From: Carposina sasakii
Lineage: Eukaryota > Arthropoda > Insecta > Lepidoptera > Carposinidae
Direction: 5' to 3'
Length of the DNA: 64,000 bases
Assembly (NCBI GenBank): GCA_014607495.2
Contig: CP053159.1
Coordinates: 9,803,501 to 9,867,500 of the forward strand
Within the stretch, counting starts at the first letter, position 1. Each line of letters opens with the position of its first letter. Below the pieces are notes generated by a model. That model had not been told where the DNA came from. It searched no databases and saw nothing but the letters and a program-made list of their open reading frames with translations. This document shows, piece after piece, positions 9,973-20,871 of this stretch. The translations under genes were made by a program, and so were the position numbers.

Positions 9973-9976
9973 TATA

Positions 9977-11099
9977 GATTTTAGACAGATAAAATAATGG
10001 GATATGATGATGATATTTGGATAGTTAAAACATAACTTGTAAAAAAAGCTGAGTCTCACAACTCAGTTTTTCTACCGTAAAATGTTGTGAGATCGATGTA
10101 ATACCAAGTCAGTAAATTTTTGCAGTCCTTACTAAAGGGACTTTCTGTCCTGAGTTTATGACATAATAGCTAAACCCATTAGAATATAACAATGTAAAAC
10201 TTTTAAATAATAAATAAATAAAATAAAAAATTAAAATAAAAAAGACGACAATTAGATTCGTTGGTCAGTCGCTAGATTGGTGCCCGAAACGCGGCGTTAG
10301 GCTAATCTTTATTAACTGGTGAAAACTGTTTGCAAGTTGCATCATATAGTTTAATAAATAGACATTCTACGGTTATGCAGAAATTTTGTGCTGAACATTT
10401 GCAGTCTAATTAATTTCATATTTGATTAAGGAGTATAAATACTCAAACGAGGAGAGGTATGGAGCATAAGAAAGCTAAATATAGGTATATAGTAGAGCTA
10501 AATTTGTACCTGTCGCCCGAGGCTCCGCTAGACTTACCGAATCCTACTAATGCAAAAATGAAAAATAGTATGGCTGGTTTTTTCCAATAGACGACACGAC
10601 AACGAGACGGTCCCCCTATACTATACAATGACGAAAAGCCGTGGTCGTGTCGTCTGGGGAAAAATGCCCAATACCCTTTGACAAAGGATGAAGTTTATTC
10701 TGCCTACGTTTGATGCATTATTATTTCAAAGCGATATTATGACAAAACTATAAGCACATACAAATTTTAATCTCCTGGTGGAACCGATCAATACGGAAAC
10801 AGTGGCGCTGTATACGAAATACAAGATACAATGCAAACCCACCACGCGATGCACCGAGGGGAGATAAAAATAAACATTGTGGCCATTATGCGAAGAACTC
10901 ATTATTTTCCTCTACTTGCAATTCTAGAAAGTACGACGTACTTTTCCTCCCATCGATCTTATTCATCTATCCATTCTGTAACGAAAATCTAAATAAGTGG
11001 GTAATGTACCGTTATTTTTTTAACTAACTGCGCCAAATGGAGGTTTAGTGTTTTGAGTGTGTGTATGTACTATATTTCTTTGGCACGCTCTGCAGGCCT
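9977..11099. other. Unclassified DNA with a MITE family H fragment
   Basis: The resumed end of the family C repeat is followed by AT-rich sequence with no coding signal. Around 10545-10680 are inverted segments, 'cgacacgac' on one side and 'gtggtcgtgtcgtc' on the other, bounded by 'ggttttttcc' and 'ggggaaaaatgccc'. These are shared with the palindromic element at 56627-56802. Confidence 0.5.
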
Positions 11100-11277
11100 A
11101 TTGGCTATCTTTTTTGACAGTTCATAGTGATCATCACTCAATTGAAACTCAACAACTGGAAGTGGCATAATGCCTTATCTGAAGAAAATTTTGGCAACAC
11201 ACACATACATGTCACTTCCAGTTCAATAAGTTTCAATGAGTGATCATGACTGTGAACTGGTAAAAAAGATAGCCAAT
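11100..11277. repeat. Foldback MITE, 65-bp arms
   Basis: The arm 11100-11164 ('attggctatcttttttgaca' onward) is complementary with few mismatches to 11213-11277 (ending 'aaaaaagatagccaat'), leaving a loop of about 48 bp. There is no coding capacity. Confidence 0.8.
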
Positions 11278-11564
11278 ACGAGAGCCGGAGTCTAAACGGC
11301 TTGTCGCTATAGGGTCGATTACAGTTTTTTTATTTGTATTTATATCGAAAGATTATAAAATAAAAGAAACATTTGCGAAAGAAAATCTTCGCTAGCGTAA
11401 AAAACTTTCCGAGACAAAACGATTTCAAAATCAAAATTTTAGATTTGCCGAAAAATGCTTCATACAAACGGCTACCACAACGTGACTCACGTCACTCTTT
11501 AAGCAACTTGTATTGCGATGCAATGCGCGTAAAAGAACTTTTGTTCTACAGCTATATTAAAATA

Positions 11565-11886
11565 CTAGTGGAAGCCCGCGACTCCGTCCGCGTGGACTAC
11601 AGAAAAAACAAAATGTCAAAATTATCCGGGATAAAAACATTTTCCCGGGATAAAAAGTAGCCTATATGTTAAGTGACACCTGTCACAATATATTCTTGAA
11701 CACTGCATCGAAATCGGCTCAGCTGTTTCTGAGATTAGCGTGCACAAACGCACAGACAAACAGACAAAAATTTAAAAAATCATTATTTTGTGAACTCTTG
11801 CGTTAATAAAGGTCGCCTATAATATTTTTTCTAATATATCTTCCATGTACAGACAGCGATCCGTTACATTTTTATTATATGTATAG
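11565..11886 (+). repeat. Family C repeat, copy 3 (uninterrupted)
   Basis: Full-length copy from 'ctagtggaagcccgcgactc' to 'ttattatatgtatag'. It serves as the empty-site reference for the LTR insertion at 4837-9976. The open frame starting at 11373 runs into it and is not supported as a gene. Confidence 0.85.
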
Positions 11887-12262
11887 ATTGCGTTTGTAAA
11901 TATGGTCACAAAACAAAAGTTGCTGTAAATGACGCAGGTGGACATGCGATGTAGTAATTTTTAAATTAATTTTACATTTGAAAAATGGACTTGCCCACTT
12001 AACTTTGAAGGCTTATTACTACCTTATTTGGAAACATACCTAATCAAATTGTAAATTTACAGATAGGTATGATTTTGATTATTTATTCTGATAAGAATAA
12101 AATGTTATTAAGATTCAACCATAGGAAACTACCCCATTGAGTTTGAGAGGGTATTGTTAGAATCGGTTTAGTCCTAAAGAGTCCACTGGGTCATAATATT
12201 TAGGCAGTCGGGTTTTTTTCTTGAAATAAATGAGGTTATTCATGTGTAATGCTTTATTCGCA

Positions 12263-12630
12263 TTATACAGGCTGATTTTTGGTCGCCAACGTTCCCGAAA
12301 ACCACGGAATCTCCTCATCATCACGATCATTTTTCTCCATGGAAGCATACCTGGGAAGTGTCTGGTTTCCAAGATATTAGGGTTCAAAGTTGAGTAAATA
12401 GACTGCGTTTTTCTACATAAATGCACATAGACGTGCGTATCAAGATTTTTCCACGAGAAATAATTAATATATGTCTATAAAAAAACTAGCATTTTCGCCT
12501 GATCAAGTAATTATTTAAAAAAAAAAATCACTTCGTTTCCCAGCATTTTTTTTGGCTTCAACTTACTTTATTTGATGTATACAGTACGTACCCTTCGTTA
12601 AGGGTGGCAACGAAAAACATCCTGCATATA
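12263..12630 (+). repeat. MITE family A, copy 2
   Basis: It begins TATACAGGCTGATTTTTGG, carries the family's internal phrases, and ends GAAAAACATCCTGCATATA. The preceding 375 bp (11887-12262) shows nothing recognisable. Confidence 0.85.
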
Positions 12631-12819
12631 ATGTTAGATAAATCTCATTACGTAAGCAATTTATGTGAATAATTTTTTATAGAGTAGAGCTTTTGTACAG
12701 TCAAGCTCTGTTACTATTAAATAACTTGAATTTAGTCAGTGGTGGATGTGCAGATTATACGAGTATACGAGTACCAAATGCAAGGTGTAATAGAGGGTTT
12801 ATCTTTAATGGTATGAAAA

Positions 12820-13012
12820 TATACCATTATAGAAAATCTATTTCTATAAAATTTCGAAAACACGTGTTTATTCTTCAATATTGTACGAATATTCCTAAAC
12901 TGTTTAGGAATTCTCCATACTATCTGGAAATTTAAACATGTGATAGGTCGTCTATATGTAAGCTTATTTCCAAGCATTTTACTCAATATATTCCTATTGT
13001 TACACTGTATAA
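12820..13012 (+). repeat. Palindromic MITE family B, diverged copy
   Basis: It contains the family's central palindrome ('taggaattctccatactatctgg') and ends 'attgttacactgtata'. The left end is eroded. The antisense open frame over 12732-13151 is a shadow of this repeat. Confidence 0.65.
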
Positions 13013-14275
13013 TTACTTTAGTCTTGCACAGTTCATTCCTAACTAAAATACAAGCGAATTTAACAGTTATAGAGTTAATTACGTTAGATAAGTGATTTTG
13101 TAGAGATAGGTACTTAATAATTGTACACATAATATGCAATCGTATTAACATATTATTATTATTTTACCATATTATAAGTACTTATCTAGAATAGTGCCTA
13201 AATAGCAAAGCTTTTAAATCCAACTTGGCTGATGGCCCACGGGGGGTCTCCGGAATGCGAAGCGTGAAGAAAACTAAATTATGTGCGATCATCGTACCGC
13301 GATGCTATGTAGAAACAATGACATTCATGATAGCAATGCATTGATGAGACAAACCAAACTATTTGCTTTTATATGTAAACTAGGGGCTCAGACAAAGTTT
13401 GCAAGAAAGAGGAAAAGTCTACGACGATTGTGGTGAGCGTTTCGGTATAAAAACAAGAATAAAACAAAGTCGCTTTCCGCTGTCTGTCCCTATGTATGCT
13501 TATATCTTTAAAACTACGCAACGGATTTTGATTCGGTTTTTCCTAATAGATTAAATGATTCAAGAGGAAGATTTATATGTATTACTGACTACCTGCCCAA
13601 GCTTTGCAAGGGTATAGTGCTGATATGAAATTCTTCGTGGCCAGTCGTGGGCGGCCGCTAGTGTATGTATCTCTACTCTATATAATAACATTTTTATTTT
13701 TAATTTTGTCATAGCAACACTGCAAAGTTATAGTTAAAATAACCACTGCAGCATATGAATACGATTAAACGCGGGTTCAACTTATTTTGGCTGTGGCATC
13801 GAGTTTCGAGGAGCCTGCGACGAGACGGCGCCTGCACTGAGTCACTGGAACTCATTGAATAGAGAAACAAAACATCTGTTCAAAGGAAAATTGCTGACTC
13901 ATGGATTTATACAAGAATTCAATTAAGGCATTATTCCATTTGAAAATTAATGAGGTGTGCTAGATTAAAATAGAAATACCTACATATACATAACCTTAAT
14001 CCTATGTCCCTATATAGGGGTAGGAAGAGACAGTCAATCTCTTTTTAGTACGTTTAAACCCCCGTCCACATTAATTACATTCTTCATACATGTTCGTGGA
14101 TTTCGGGTGCTCTTGACTAGATCAATCTTAGAATAATGATTCGCTCCGCGGAGCGAAGACCAATCATTAATCTAAGAAATCAATATTTACCTTAACACAT
14201 CCGTAGTATGGTCTGTTTGCCCAAAGCGAACCATCTCAGCATAAATAAATAAACTTAAATATAAATATACGTACA
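13013..14275. other. Unclassified, no gene seen
   Basis: AT-rich DNA with scattered repeat phrases. The part around 13400-13660 ('gtctgtccctatgtatgctt' followed by 'ggattttgattcggtttttc') resembles eroded RTE-type tails. There is no supported coding frame. Confidence 0.45.
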
Positions 14276-14395
14276 GTCTACCGCTGGACGCAGGCCTCTC
14301 CCAGAGCACGCCACAAGGCTCGATCTCCCGTTTTCGTCATCGGTCCATCTGGCCGGAGGGCATTCAACACTACGCTTACCGAGGCGCGGTTTTAA
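14276..14395 (-). repeat. SINE-like fragment
   Basis: The segment 'cagtctaccgctggacgcag' to 'accgaggcgcggt' is GC-rich against its surroundings and resembles the 3' halves of lepidopteran SINEs with 'gctggacgtaggcctcccc' phrases, but from a different subfamily than the S1 copies listed below. Confidence 0.55.
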
Positions 14396-14779
14396 AAAAA
14401 ATATAAATAGGTTTATGAAAAGCTGAACAAGCTATTGATATAGGAACATCATGAAATGCCAGTGTTCAAACGAACAACCGAAGATGTTTGTCAAATCTGA
14501 ATTATCCAAATTCATATTATTCTCGAATAGAATACCTAATTATTTTAGTCCATTTTAACTAGGTATATCGTTTCATTTGTAGTAATCTCATTGTGAAATC
14601 ATAAATGTTAATTAGTCGGTCCAATTCAATAGAATGCAGCACCGTGTGTATAGGTATTATACAAACCGTTTGAAGTCACTTTTGACCCCCTTAAAACTTA
14701 TTTGTCACTGGTACGAGTAACTTACATATATCCCCACTATGTTAAACGTAGTTGTATGATCTCCTTTATGATTTATGAT

Positions 14780-15107
14780 AGCCCAGTGGTTAAGACGTGC
14801 ACCTTCCAAGCGGTAGGCGTAAGTTGAATCCCAGAATTTATTTAATGTACAGATTTTAATGTTGCAAAATTGTCACTTAGCTCGTGCCCCGGAAAGCATG
14901 TAAAACCGTTGGTCCTACGCCTGATCTCTCTCCGGTCGTGTCGGTTTTCCATCCCATCGGACTATGAGAGTGACAGAATAGAGACTGCATCTGTGTTTGC
15001 GCACACACGTGTGCACTATAATATCTCCTGCGTACCTGGCCAATCTCCGTAGAGATTGGTCGCCTTGGCCGAAATACGGTCGGAGATCATCATCATCATC
15101 ATCATGA
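14780..15107 (+). repeat. tRNA-derived SINE family S2, copy 1
   Basis: The 5' part has a box-A-like run 'cagtggttaagacgtgcacc', a box-B-like region (eroded here: 'gttgaatccca'), a 250-bp body, and an (ATC)n tail. It matches the younger copy at 27187-27548, where box B is intact. The box A/B arrangement indicates RNA polymerase III origin from a tRNA. Confidence 0.8.
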
Positions 15108-15204
15108 TCTCCTTTATAATCCTGCAGATACCCCATTTCGGTAACACAGGCGTGTAATATATGATCTCGTGTGGTACATTATTTAATCTACGGAATATAC
15201 TTTA

Positions 15205-15310
15205 TATTCTTTATTGTACAATATTAACAAAATACGGTAATTATAAAAGAAAATGTACAAAGGCGAGCTTATATCTCTGAAAGAGATTTCTTCCAGCAAA
15301 CCCAAAAACT
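15205..15310 (-). repeat. Non-LTR retrotransposon 3'-UTR hairpin repeat (family I)
   Basis: On the minus strand it reads 'tttgctggaagaaatctctt', then a small hairpin (ATCTCT-loop-AGAGAT), then 'gcctttgtacattttctttt' and a 'gtacaataaag' end. The same unit is at 25850-25975 and 46665-46775. The conserved small hairpin followed by AATAAAG marks the 3' end of a non-LTR family. The clade is not identified. Confidence 0.65.
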
Positions 15311-15555
15311 TATTTATTATTATTATCATATATTTATTATATACAGACAGTAGTAATAACAAAAATAAATTTACAATATGTAACACACACACAAGTAGGC
15401 AACTAGGAAACTAGTTATAACCTAACCTAGGCTAATGTGATAGTTTAAAAATTAAGATAAATTGAGACTATTTCAACAAAGAATTCTACGGAATAGGTAC
15501 ATTCAGGGGTTACCGACTTACCGAGGATACGGTCTAAATATGTAGCTATACAGCA

Positions 15556-15866
15556 TGGGTGGCCAACCGGTCGATCGCGATCGACTGGTCGATCGCGTAT
15601 ATTAGTTCAATCAATCGTGGCAAAGCAAAAAAAATACGTGAAACAGACTGCGCAACCACTGCGCGCTGTGTTGTGAATTTATTTAAAGGTTTTTTTTAAT
15701 AAAAAAATACTATAAAATTATTAATAAAGAAATTGAAAAAAATCCTCACCTATTTGTGTAGGTACTGAATTATGCCGTTTCATTTTTAAGTTTGTAATTG
15801 GTAGATCGCACAGGGTGCCGTCAGTGAACAGTAGATCTTGGGTCTAACCAAGTTGGCCACCCCTGC
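15556..15866 (+). repeat. hAT-type MITE
   Basis: The ends 'gggtggccaaccggtcgatc' and 'ccaagttggccacccctg' are inverted repeats of the CAGGGGTGGCCAAC type found in hAT non-autonomous elements. An internal palindrome of 'gatcgcgatc' lies near the left end. The flanks share CTATA, consistent with part of an 8-bp target duplication, but the right flank is also the start of the next MITE, so this is not certain. Confidence 0.65.
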
Positions 15867-16100
15867 TATACAGGGTGTAACAAAAGGGGTATATTAGGTG
15901 AAATGCTATAAAAATATATAGTTTATTTTTCAGATAGTATGGAGAATTCCTAAACAAATCAGGAATGGTCATACAACCATGAAAAATAAACATGTGATGT
16001 TGAGATTCAAATTTTATGGATAGATTCTTTATACGAGTAGTGGGCTAATTTCATAGCATTTTGCTTAACGTAGAAGTACACTTTTCTTACATCCTGTATA
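15867..16100 (+). repeat. Palindromic MITE family B, copy
   Basis: It runs from TATACAGGGTGTAACAAAAG to CTTACATCCTGTATA and reads nearly the same on both strands, with its centre near the 'ttcctaaacaaatcaggaat' palindrome. The CAGGGTG ends are the same as in family A, which suggests one mariner-like transposase for both. Confidence 0.85.
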
Positions 16101-16617
16101 ATAAAGTAGGTACCTACGATTTCGCAGCAAAGATCAACAAACAGTTTTCTTCGCCCCTAAACTGCGTCCCCTAATATAAACCGATCGTGTAAAACTATTT
16201 CACTTCTTGACGGCGGAGAAATGTAGTAAGTTCCCCCATCTACTACCCCTAGCGCCGCAATGCAGGGTAGCTTCCGAGGGTAAGCCGAGTTATAAATTGT
16301 TTTAATTTAATACAACCCCGCGAATTTTTCCCCTACATACATATTTCTTCATAAGATGACTTCGCTTATCGAATTGAGGGAGATGTCAATGTAAGAACCT
16401 ACTAGACTGTGTACCTATATATTCAAAACTATCTGAAGCACGCAACTACGCCTGCTGATTTATAAACTATACAGAATGATTTTTGGTCGTCAACGTTCCC
16501 GAAAACTGCGGAATCTCCTCATAATCACGATCATTTTTCTCCATGGAAGCATACCTGGGGAGTGTCTGGTTTCCAAAATATTTGGGTCCAAAGTTGAGTA
16601 AATAGACTGGGTTTTTT

Positions 16618-18004
16618 TGGAACGAAATACCTTACGGCAGGCTTGGAGGAGATAGGAATTTTGCTGCGCGACCGAACTGAAAAAGCGGGTGGGGCTGTGT
16701 CGGGGCACACGGCCGTTGGTTTTAACGTGAAACGTCTATGTTAGCGAATCGCTTTTAAAGTAAAAGATTGAAATGAAAACAAGATGGACGCTGTTTTAAG
16801 TATTTTAATAAAAAAAGAACAGGTACGTAATAGAAACATAAAATACATAGCAAATGTTTATATATTTATTGTCACTTTCTGGTTATTTTAAATAGCAGCC
16901 GCCCACGACTTCGTCCGCGTGAGGGGGCGTTGTACCCGTGCGAAGCCGGGCAGGTTGTTGTATAGACTGTAGCCTTCCTTGGTAAATGGGCTATCTAACA
17001 CTGAAAGAATTTTTCAAATCAGACCAGTAGTTCCTGAGATTAGCGCGTTCAAACAAACAAACAAACAAACTTTTCAGCTTTATAATATTAGTATAGATAT
17101 AAATACTGTCCAAATTACACTTATTTTTGTATAAATCAATCGGTTCAAATAAACTTGACAAACACACGAAAGAATCACCACGCTATAAAGTCGGAGTCAC
17201 GAGTTACACTGAAAAGAAACAAGCGTGAGCGCCGGTTTCGCACAGTTATCGCAGTATCCCTCCCCCGCCGCCCCGCTTGACCCCGACACGAACTCAATGT
17301 CATAACAGCGAGCTGACTATATAAGTGAAATATTTACACCACATTTTTGTTTCTAAGACTAATAGTTTTTTAATTATTAAGGTACGATGATATAGACCTT
17401 TTCGTTACGGTCCAGTTTTTAAACCTGGTACCCGTATGTTTCGGCGCGATTTTAAAGACGTTTCACGTCAAAAAATGTGACAGTAAAACCGTAAGAAAAA
17501 GTGCGTGGAATAAAACCGTTAAATGAGACGTGCGCAGGCGCGACAGTCGTATACACAAGCGAGTAGTGTATAATACCTTTCTCTTTCTCCCTCTTTCTTT
17601 TCGTTCTCTCATCCCTTCTCTCTCTATTACTACTCCACCCCGCCAATGCATAGTACATACTCATGAATTCATGGACAAGCACGTGGCGAATACTCACATT
17701 ATAGATACATTTTACTCGTGAGTAGCCAGTAAATTTTATGTTGTCAAACAAAAATAAAGAGACATATTTTGTTATTTAAGTTGATAATTTGAATTACGAT
17801 TTTTTTTTATTTTACGTAATTTATTATTTCCTAAAATACTGAATTTCTTAACTACTTTCCTGTACTTAAATAAAAACGAATCAGCAAAATTTAAGAGAAA
17901 AATCAAGAAAACCTACATAAAATTGAGCACGATTTTTCTTTTGCAAATTGTGTCGATTCTACATTAGCCGAAGGAACTTCGTTCCTACCTGGTGTCCCAC
18001 GACA
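16618..18004. mobile_element. 1.39-kb insertion inside MITE A, unclassified
   Basis: It is defined by the break in the family A copy, with a T5 run on both sides. The left end reads GGAACGAAATACC and near the right end is GGAACTTCGTTCC, which suggests inverted termini. No transposase frame is visible. It contains an RTE-type tail at 16898-17098 and a pyrimidine-rich CT tract around 17575-17640. The minus-strand frames near 17452-17751 come from that low-complexity tract and are not genes. Confidence 0.6.
16898..17098 (+). repeat. RTE-type 3' tail fragment
   Basis: 'gcccacgacttcgtccgcgt' through 'cctgagattagcgcg', an (ACAA)n stretch and 'ttataatattagtatagat' are the standard landmarks of lepidopteran RTE-derived tails, related in plan to family C but distinct in sequence. 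Confidence 0.7.
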
Positions 18005-18195
18005 CCACACAAATTTTTCTGCATAAATGCACATTGACGCGTGTAGCAAGACTTTTTCACGAGAAATAATTATTTATCTGTCTATGAAAAAACTAGCATG
18101 AACACTGGACACTATAAATTTCGCCCGATCAAGTAATAAAAAAAATTACATCTTTTCCCAGCATTTTTTGGCATAAACTTACTTTATTTGATGTA

Positions 18196-18317
18196 TTGGT
18201 CACCAACCCGCCTGCCCAGCGTGGTGACTATGGGCAAATACCCCCCATGGCAGTCTTGTGGCGTGCCCCGGGGGAGGCCTACGTCCAGCAGTGGACTGCA
18301 ATAGGCTGATGATGATG
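18196..18317 (+). repeat. SINE S1 (3' half) with 10-bp target duplication
   Basis: The 122-bp body starts 'ttggtcaccaacccgcctgc' and ends 'aggctgatgatgatg'. ATTTGATGTA occurs on both sides (18186-18195 and 18318-18327). The host MITE A copy reads correctly when one duplicate and the body are removed. The insertion is therefore younger than the MITE. Only the 3' half of S1 is present, a 5' truncation typical of target-primed reverse transcription. Confidence 0.88.
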
Positions 18318-18372
18318 ATTTGATGTATAGAGTAGGTACCCTTCGTTAAGGGTGGCAACGAAAAAACACCCA

Positions 18373-19349
18373 ATCAGTTCAGTAGTTTTCGCGTGAACAA
18401 CTCTCACAAACATTGTTAATAGTAGGATACTTTGTAGATGATTTAACATTAATCGTAGTAGATCTTTGTAGATAACTATTACAGAGGCTGGTTTCGTATT
18501 TACACAATAGAAACACAAAGCCACCAAGCTGCTCGTATACCAGAGAATGCGATTACATTACAGATCCTAAATAAATCTTCCATTGATTTCATATTGTATT
18601 TGAATTTTGGAGTCAAATAATTTAATCGACGAGTTTATAGATACAATATATCGTCGACGGAAAGGCAATTTTACTGAAGCGCCAAAACGGCATTTTTGGG
18701 AAATGAATTTTAAAGTCTTATTTTTCGGAAAAAAATCATATAAAATTTTGTGTTGGGTATATTTTTTTCAAACCAAGACCATTCGAATGTTTGATTTTTT
18801 TGTCATCTTTTAAAGATACAGGGAAGTTGCTAACATGTTTAGTTTAAGAATTAATGGGCGCTTAAGTAAAAGGGACTGATCCTTTTTTAAAATCTAGATA
18901 AGGCAAAATTTTAATTTTTATTTAAAGCAAGCCAAAATTACTTACAAGAAAAAATAAATGAATTTCTGGTAAGGCAAAATTACTAAAGTAAATAACTTAT
19001 TATTTTAGGTGCGCGGCAAAAATTTCTTATTTATCAATTAGGGAATATTCCACTAACGGCATAACTTCTAAATAAGAATAATAATGTATTTCAATAGAGG
19101 GCTAAATTTCTTATGATAAGAACAATGATAAATATAATGTAAGTCACACTTACCTAAGGAGATATCAAACGTAATGTCATGTTAAGAAAAACTACAAATA
19201 AAATATTTTAAGTTAATTGAGAATCTTCAAAATAAAAAAAAATAAAAAAATAAAAGCTTATTTGCCACATTGCGAAATAAAAGAAATATGAAAAAATTCT
19301 AACATGACATTTGACTTTCTTGTCAAAGAGAACATTTTACTAATCTAAT
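18373..19349. other. Unclassified AT-rich DNA
   Basis: No coding frame or repeat boundary could be supported. The frame at 18607-18813 has no recognisable domain. Confidence 0.4.
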
Positions 19350-19700
19350 ACAGAGTGTATTTTCGTTGCCACCCTCAACGAAGGGTACGTACTCTATACA
19401 TCAAATAAAGTAAGTTTATGCCAAAAAAAATACTGGGAAAAGATGTATTTAAAAAATAATACTTTATCGGGCGAAATTTATAATGTCCAGTGTTTATGCC
19501 ACTTTTATCGTAAAAAAAATCTTGCTACGCGCGACTATGTGCATTTTTGTAGAAAAACGCAGTCTATTTACTCAAAATTTGGACCCTAATATCTTGGGAA
19601 CCAGACACTTCCCAGGTATGCTTCCGTGGACAAATAATCGTGATGATGAGGAGATTCCGTAGTTTTCGGGAACGTTGACGACCTAAAATCACCCTGTATA
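19350..19700 (-). repeat. MITE family A, copy 4 (reverse)
   Basis: It reads 'acagagtgtattttcgttgc' to 'aaaatcaccctgtata', the complement of the family A consensus. Confidence 0.85.
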
Positions 19701-20048
19701 TTAAGAGAATAATTTGATAAATTACCATTAAGACTATCTAGTATATAGGTGTAGTTTTCGTGTATACCTATGTTTTTTGTGTTTAAGAATCATGAGCTAG
19801 CTCTATACAGGATGATTGGAAACAGATATCATACCTCCGTAGGCGTAAAAGTGGCCCATTTGCTGCCTTTATTTGTATGGAACACTTGATTTATATTTCT
19901 TTGTGCCCTAGATGGGACAAAAGCCTACACAGATCTTCGTCATCCCGCTCGATTCTGAGCATCGCGTTTTAGTTCACTCCAGGTCTTCCCTACTTTCTTC
20001 GCCTCTGCGATGATTGTACGCCACCAGATCTGCTTAGGATGGTTAAGT

Positions 20049-20594
20049 TTACGTGTTTCTTAGGGGTTCCGATCCAGGACTTGTCTCAGTATGTGGTTCT
20101 CCTCCCTTTGGAGCGTGTAGCTGATCCAGTTCCACTAGCGGCATTTTATCTTCTTGTCTAGTCTCATAGCAGCGCCCCCTTAGCTCTAAGTTCGACATTT
20201 TCTCGGGCCAGTAAATACCTAGAATTTTTCGAAGACAGCGGTTGAATACGACTTGAAGCCGATGGAAGATGTTATTAGAAACCTTCCACGTGTCACACCC
20301 GTACAGCAACACGGTTGTAACATTAGACCGGAATATCTTGAGCTTGACTCTCGTTGTCAGTTTCCGCGATTGCCAAACATGTTGCAACTGTGCGAAGATC
20401 GAAGCGTACACACGTCGGTCCCTCCAATGAACCCACATTCTTTGCGTCAATGTGCAACGATGAGGATCCCATCGGCATAATCTGGGTTTTCCAAGACATG
20501 ATAGTCCCACTCTATACCGTGGTGTAAGTGCTTGTTGTATAGGATGACTCCATCGACTGAAAAATAAAACATACTGGCGCACACCTGCTTGCAC
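20049..20594 (-). pseudogene. C-terminal region of the RTE-type ORF
   Basis: This 181-codon open frame is the longest surviving piece. TRVKLKIFRSNVTTVLLYGC and RLQVVFNRCLRKILGIYWPE are typical of the domain after the RT in RTE-like elements. The first 30 residues or so are out of register with that family. After the stop at 20049 the same region continues in another frame towards 19930. Confidence 0.75.
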
Positions 20595-20871
20595 TGATAT
20601 ATCTTCAGAGACTAGACAATTGAAAATTACTCTGTGGGATTACTTTTTGTAAATTGCTTTTATCATTTTTATTGATTTTCTGGAGTCTTGGTCCGAAACC
20701 AACATGCTCTTTGCGAAGATGAGGTTCGATGGTCCTCGATAATCTATCTAGGATGACCTTGCAGAAAACGTAAAGTAATACCCCTCCAATTGCCACATTC
20801 ACTGAGGTCTCTTTTCTTATAATAATACATAACAATGAGAAGGCATCTAATTCCAATCGTCGGGAGACTCT

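Larger units (their letters stand above)
4837..9976 (-). mobile_element. Ty3/Gypsy LTR retrotransposon, mosaic and non-autonomous
   Basis: The element reads on the minus strand and has TATA target duplications at 4837-4840 and 9973-9976. In sense order it contains: 5' LTR (9972-9536); gag plus protease (9580-8426); protease end and reverse transcriptase (8422-7345); a second protease and linker fused to an integrase C-terminal GPF-type domain (7344-6636); hairpin array 2; a stray RT fragment (6375-6172); hairpin array 1; 3' LTR (5277-4841). RNase H, the integrase HHCC domain and the DDE core are absent. The LTRs read identical over 437 bp by eye. No standard primer-binding site (TGG just after the LTR) or purine tract next to the 3' LTR was found. 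Confidence 0.9.
16468..18372 (+). repeat. MITE family A, copy 3, split by two later insertions
   Basis: The left half is 16468-16617, up to 'agactgggttttttt'. The right half resumes at 18005 ('tttttctgcataaatgcaca') and ends at 'aaaaaacaccc' (18371). A 1.39-kb insertion separates the halves, and a short SINE sits inside the right half with a 10-bp target duplication. Confidence 0.85.

Noticed and set aside
12732..13151. 139-codon minus-strand frame
   Set aside because: It overlaps a palindromic MITE and is AT-driven; no domain or splice context.
17452..17751. Arg/Lys/Glu-rich 99-codon frame on the minus strand
   Set aside because: It comes from a CT-rich tract; frames are open on three registers and none shows a domain.
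20253..20480. Plus-strand 75-codon frame
   Set aside because: It is the shadow of the RTE-type C-terminal frame on the minus strand.
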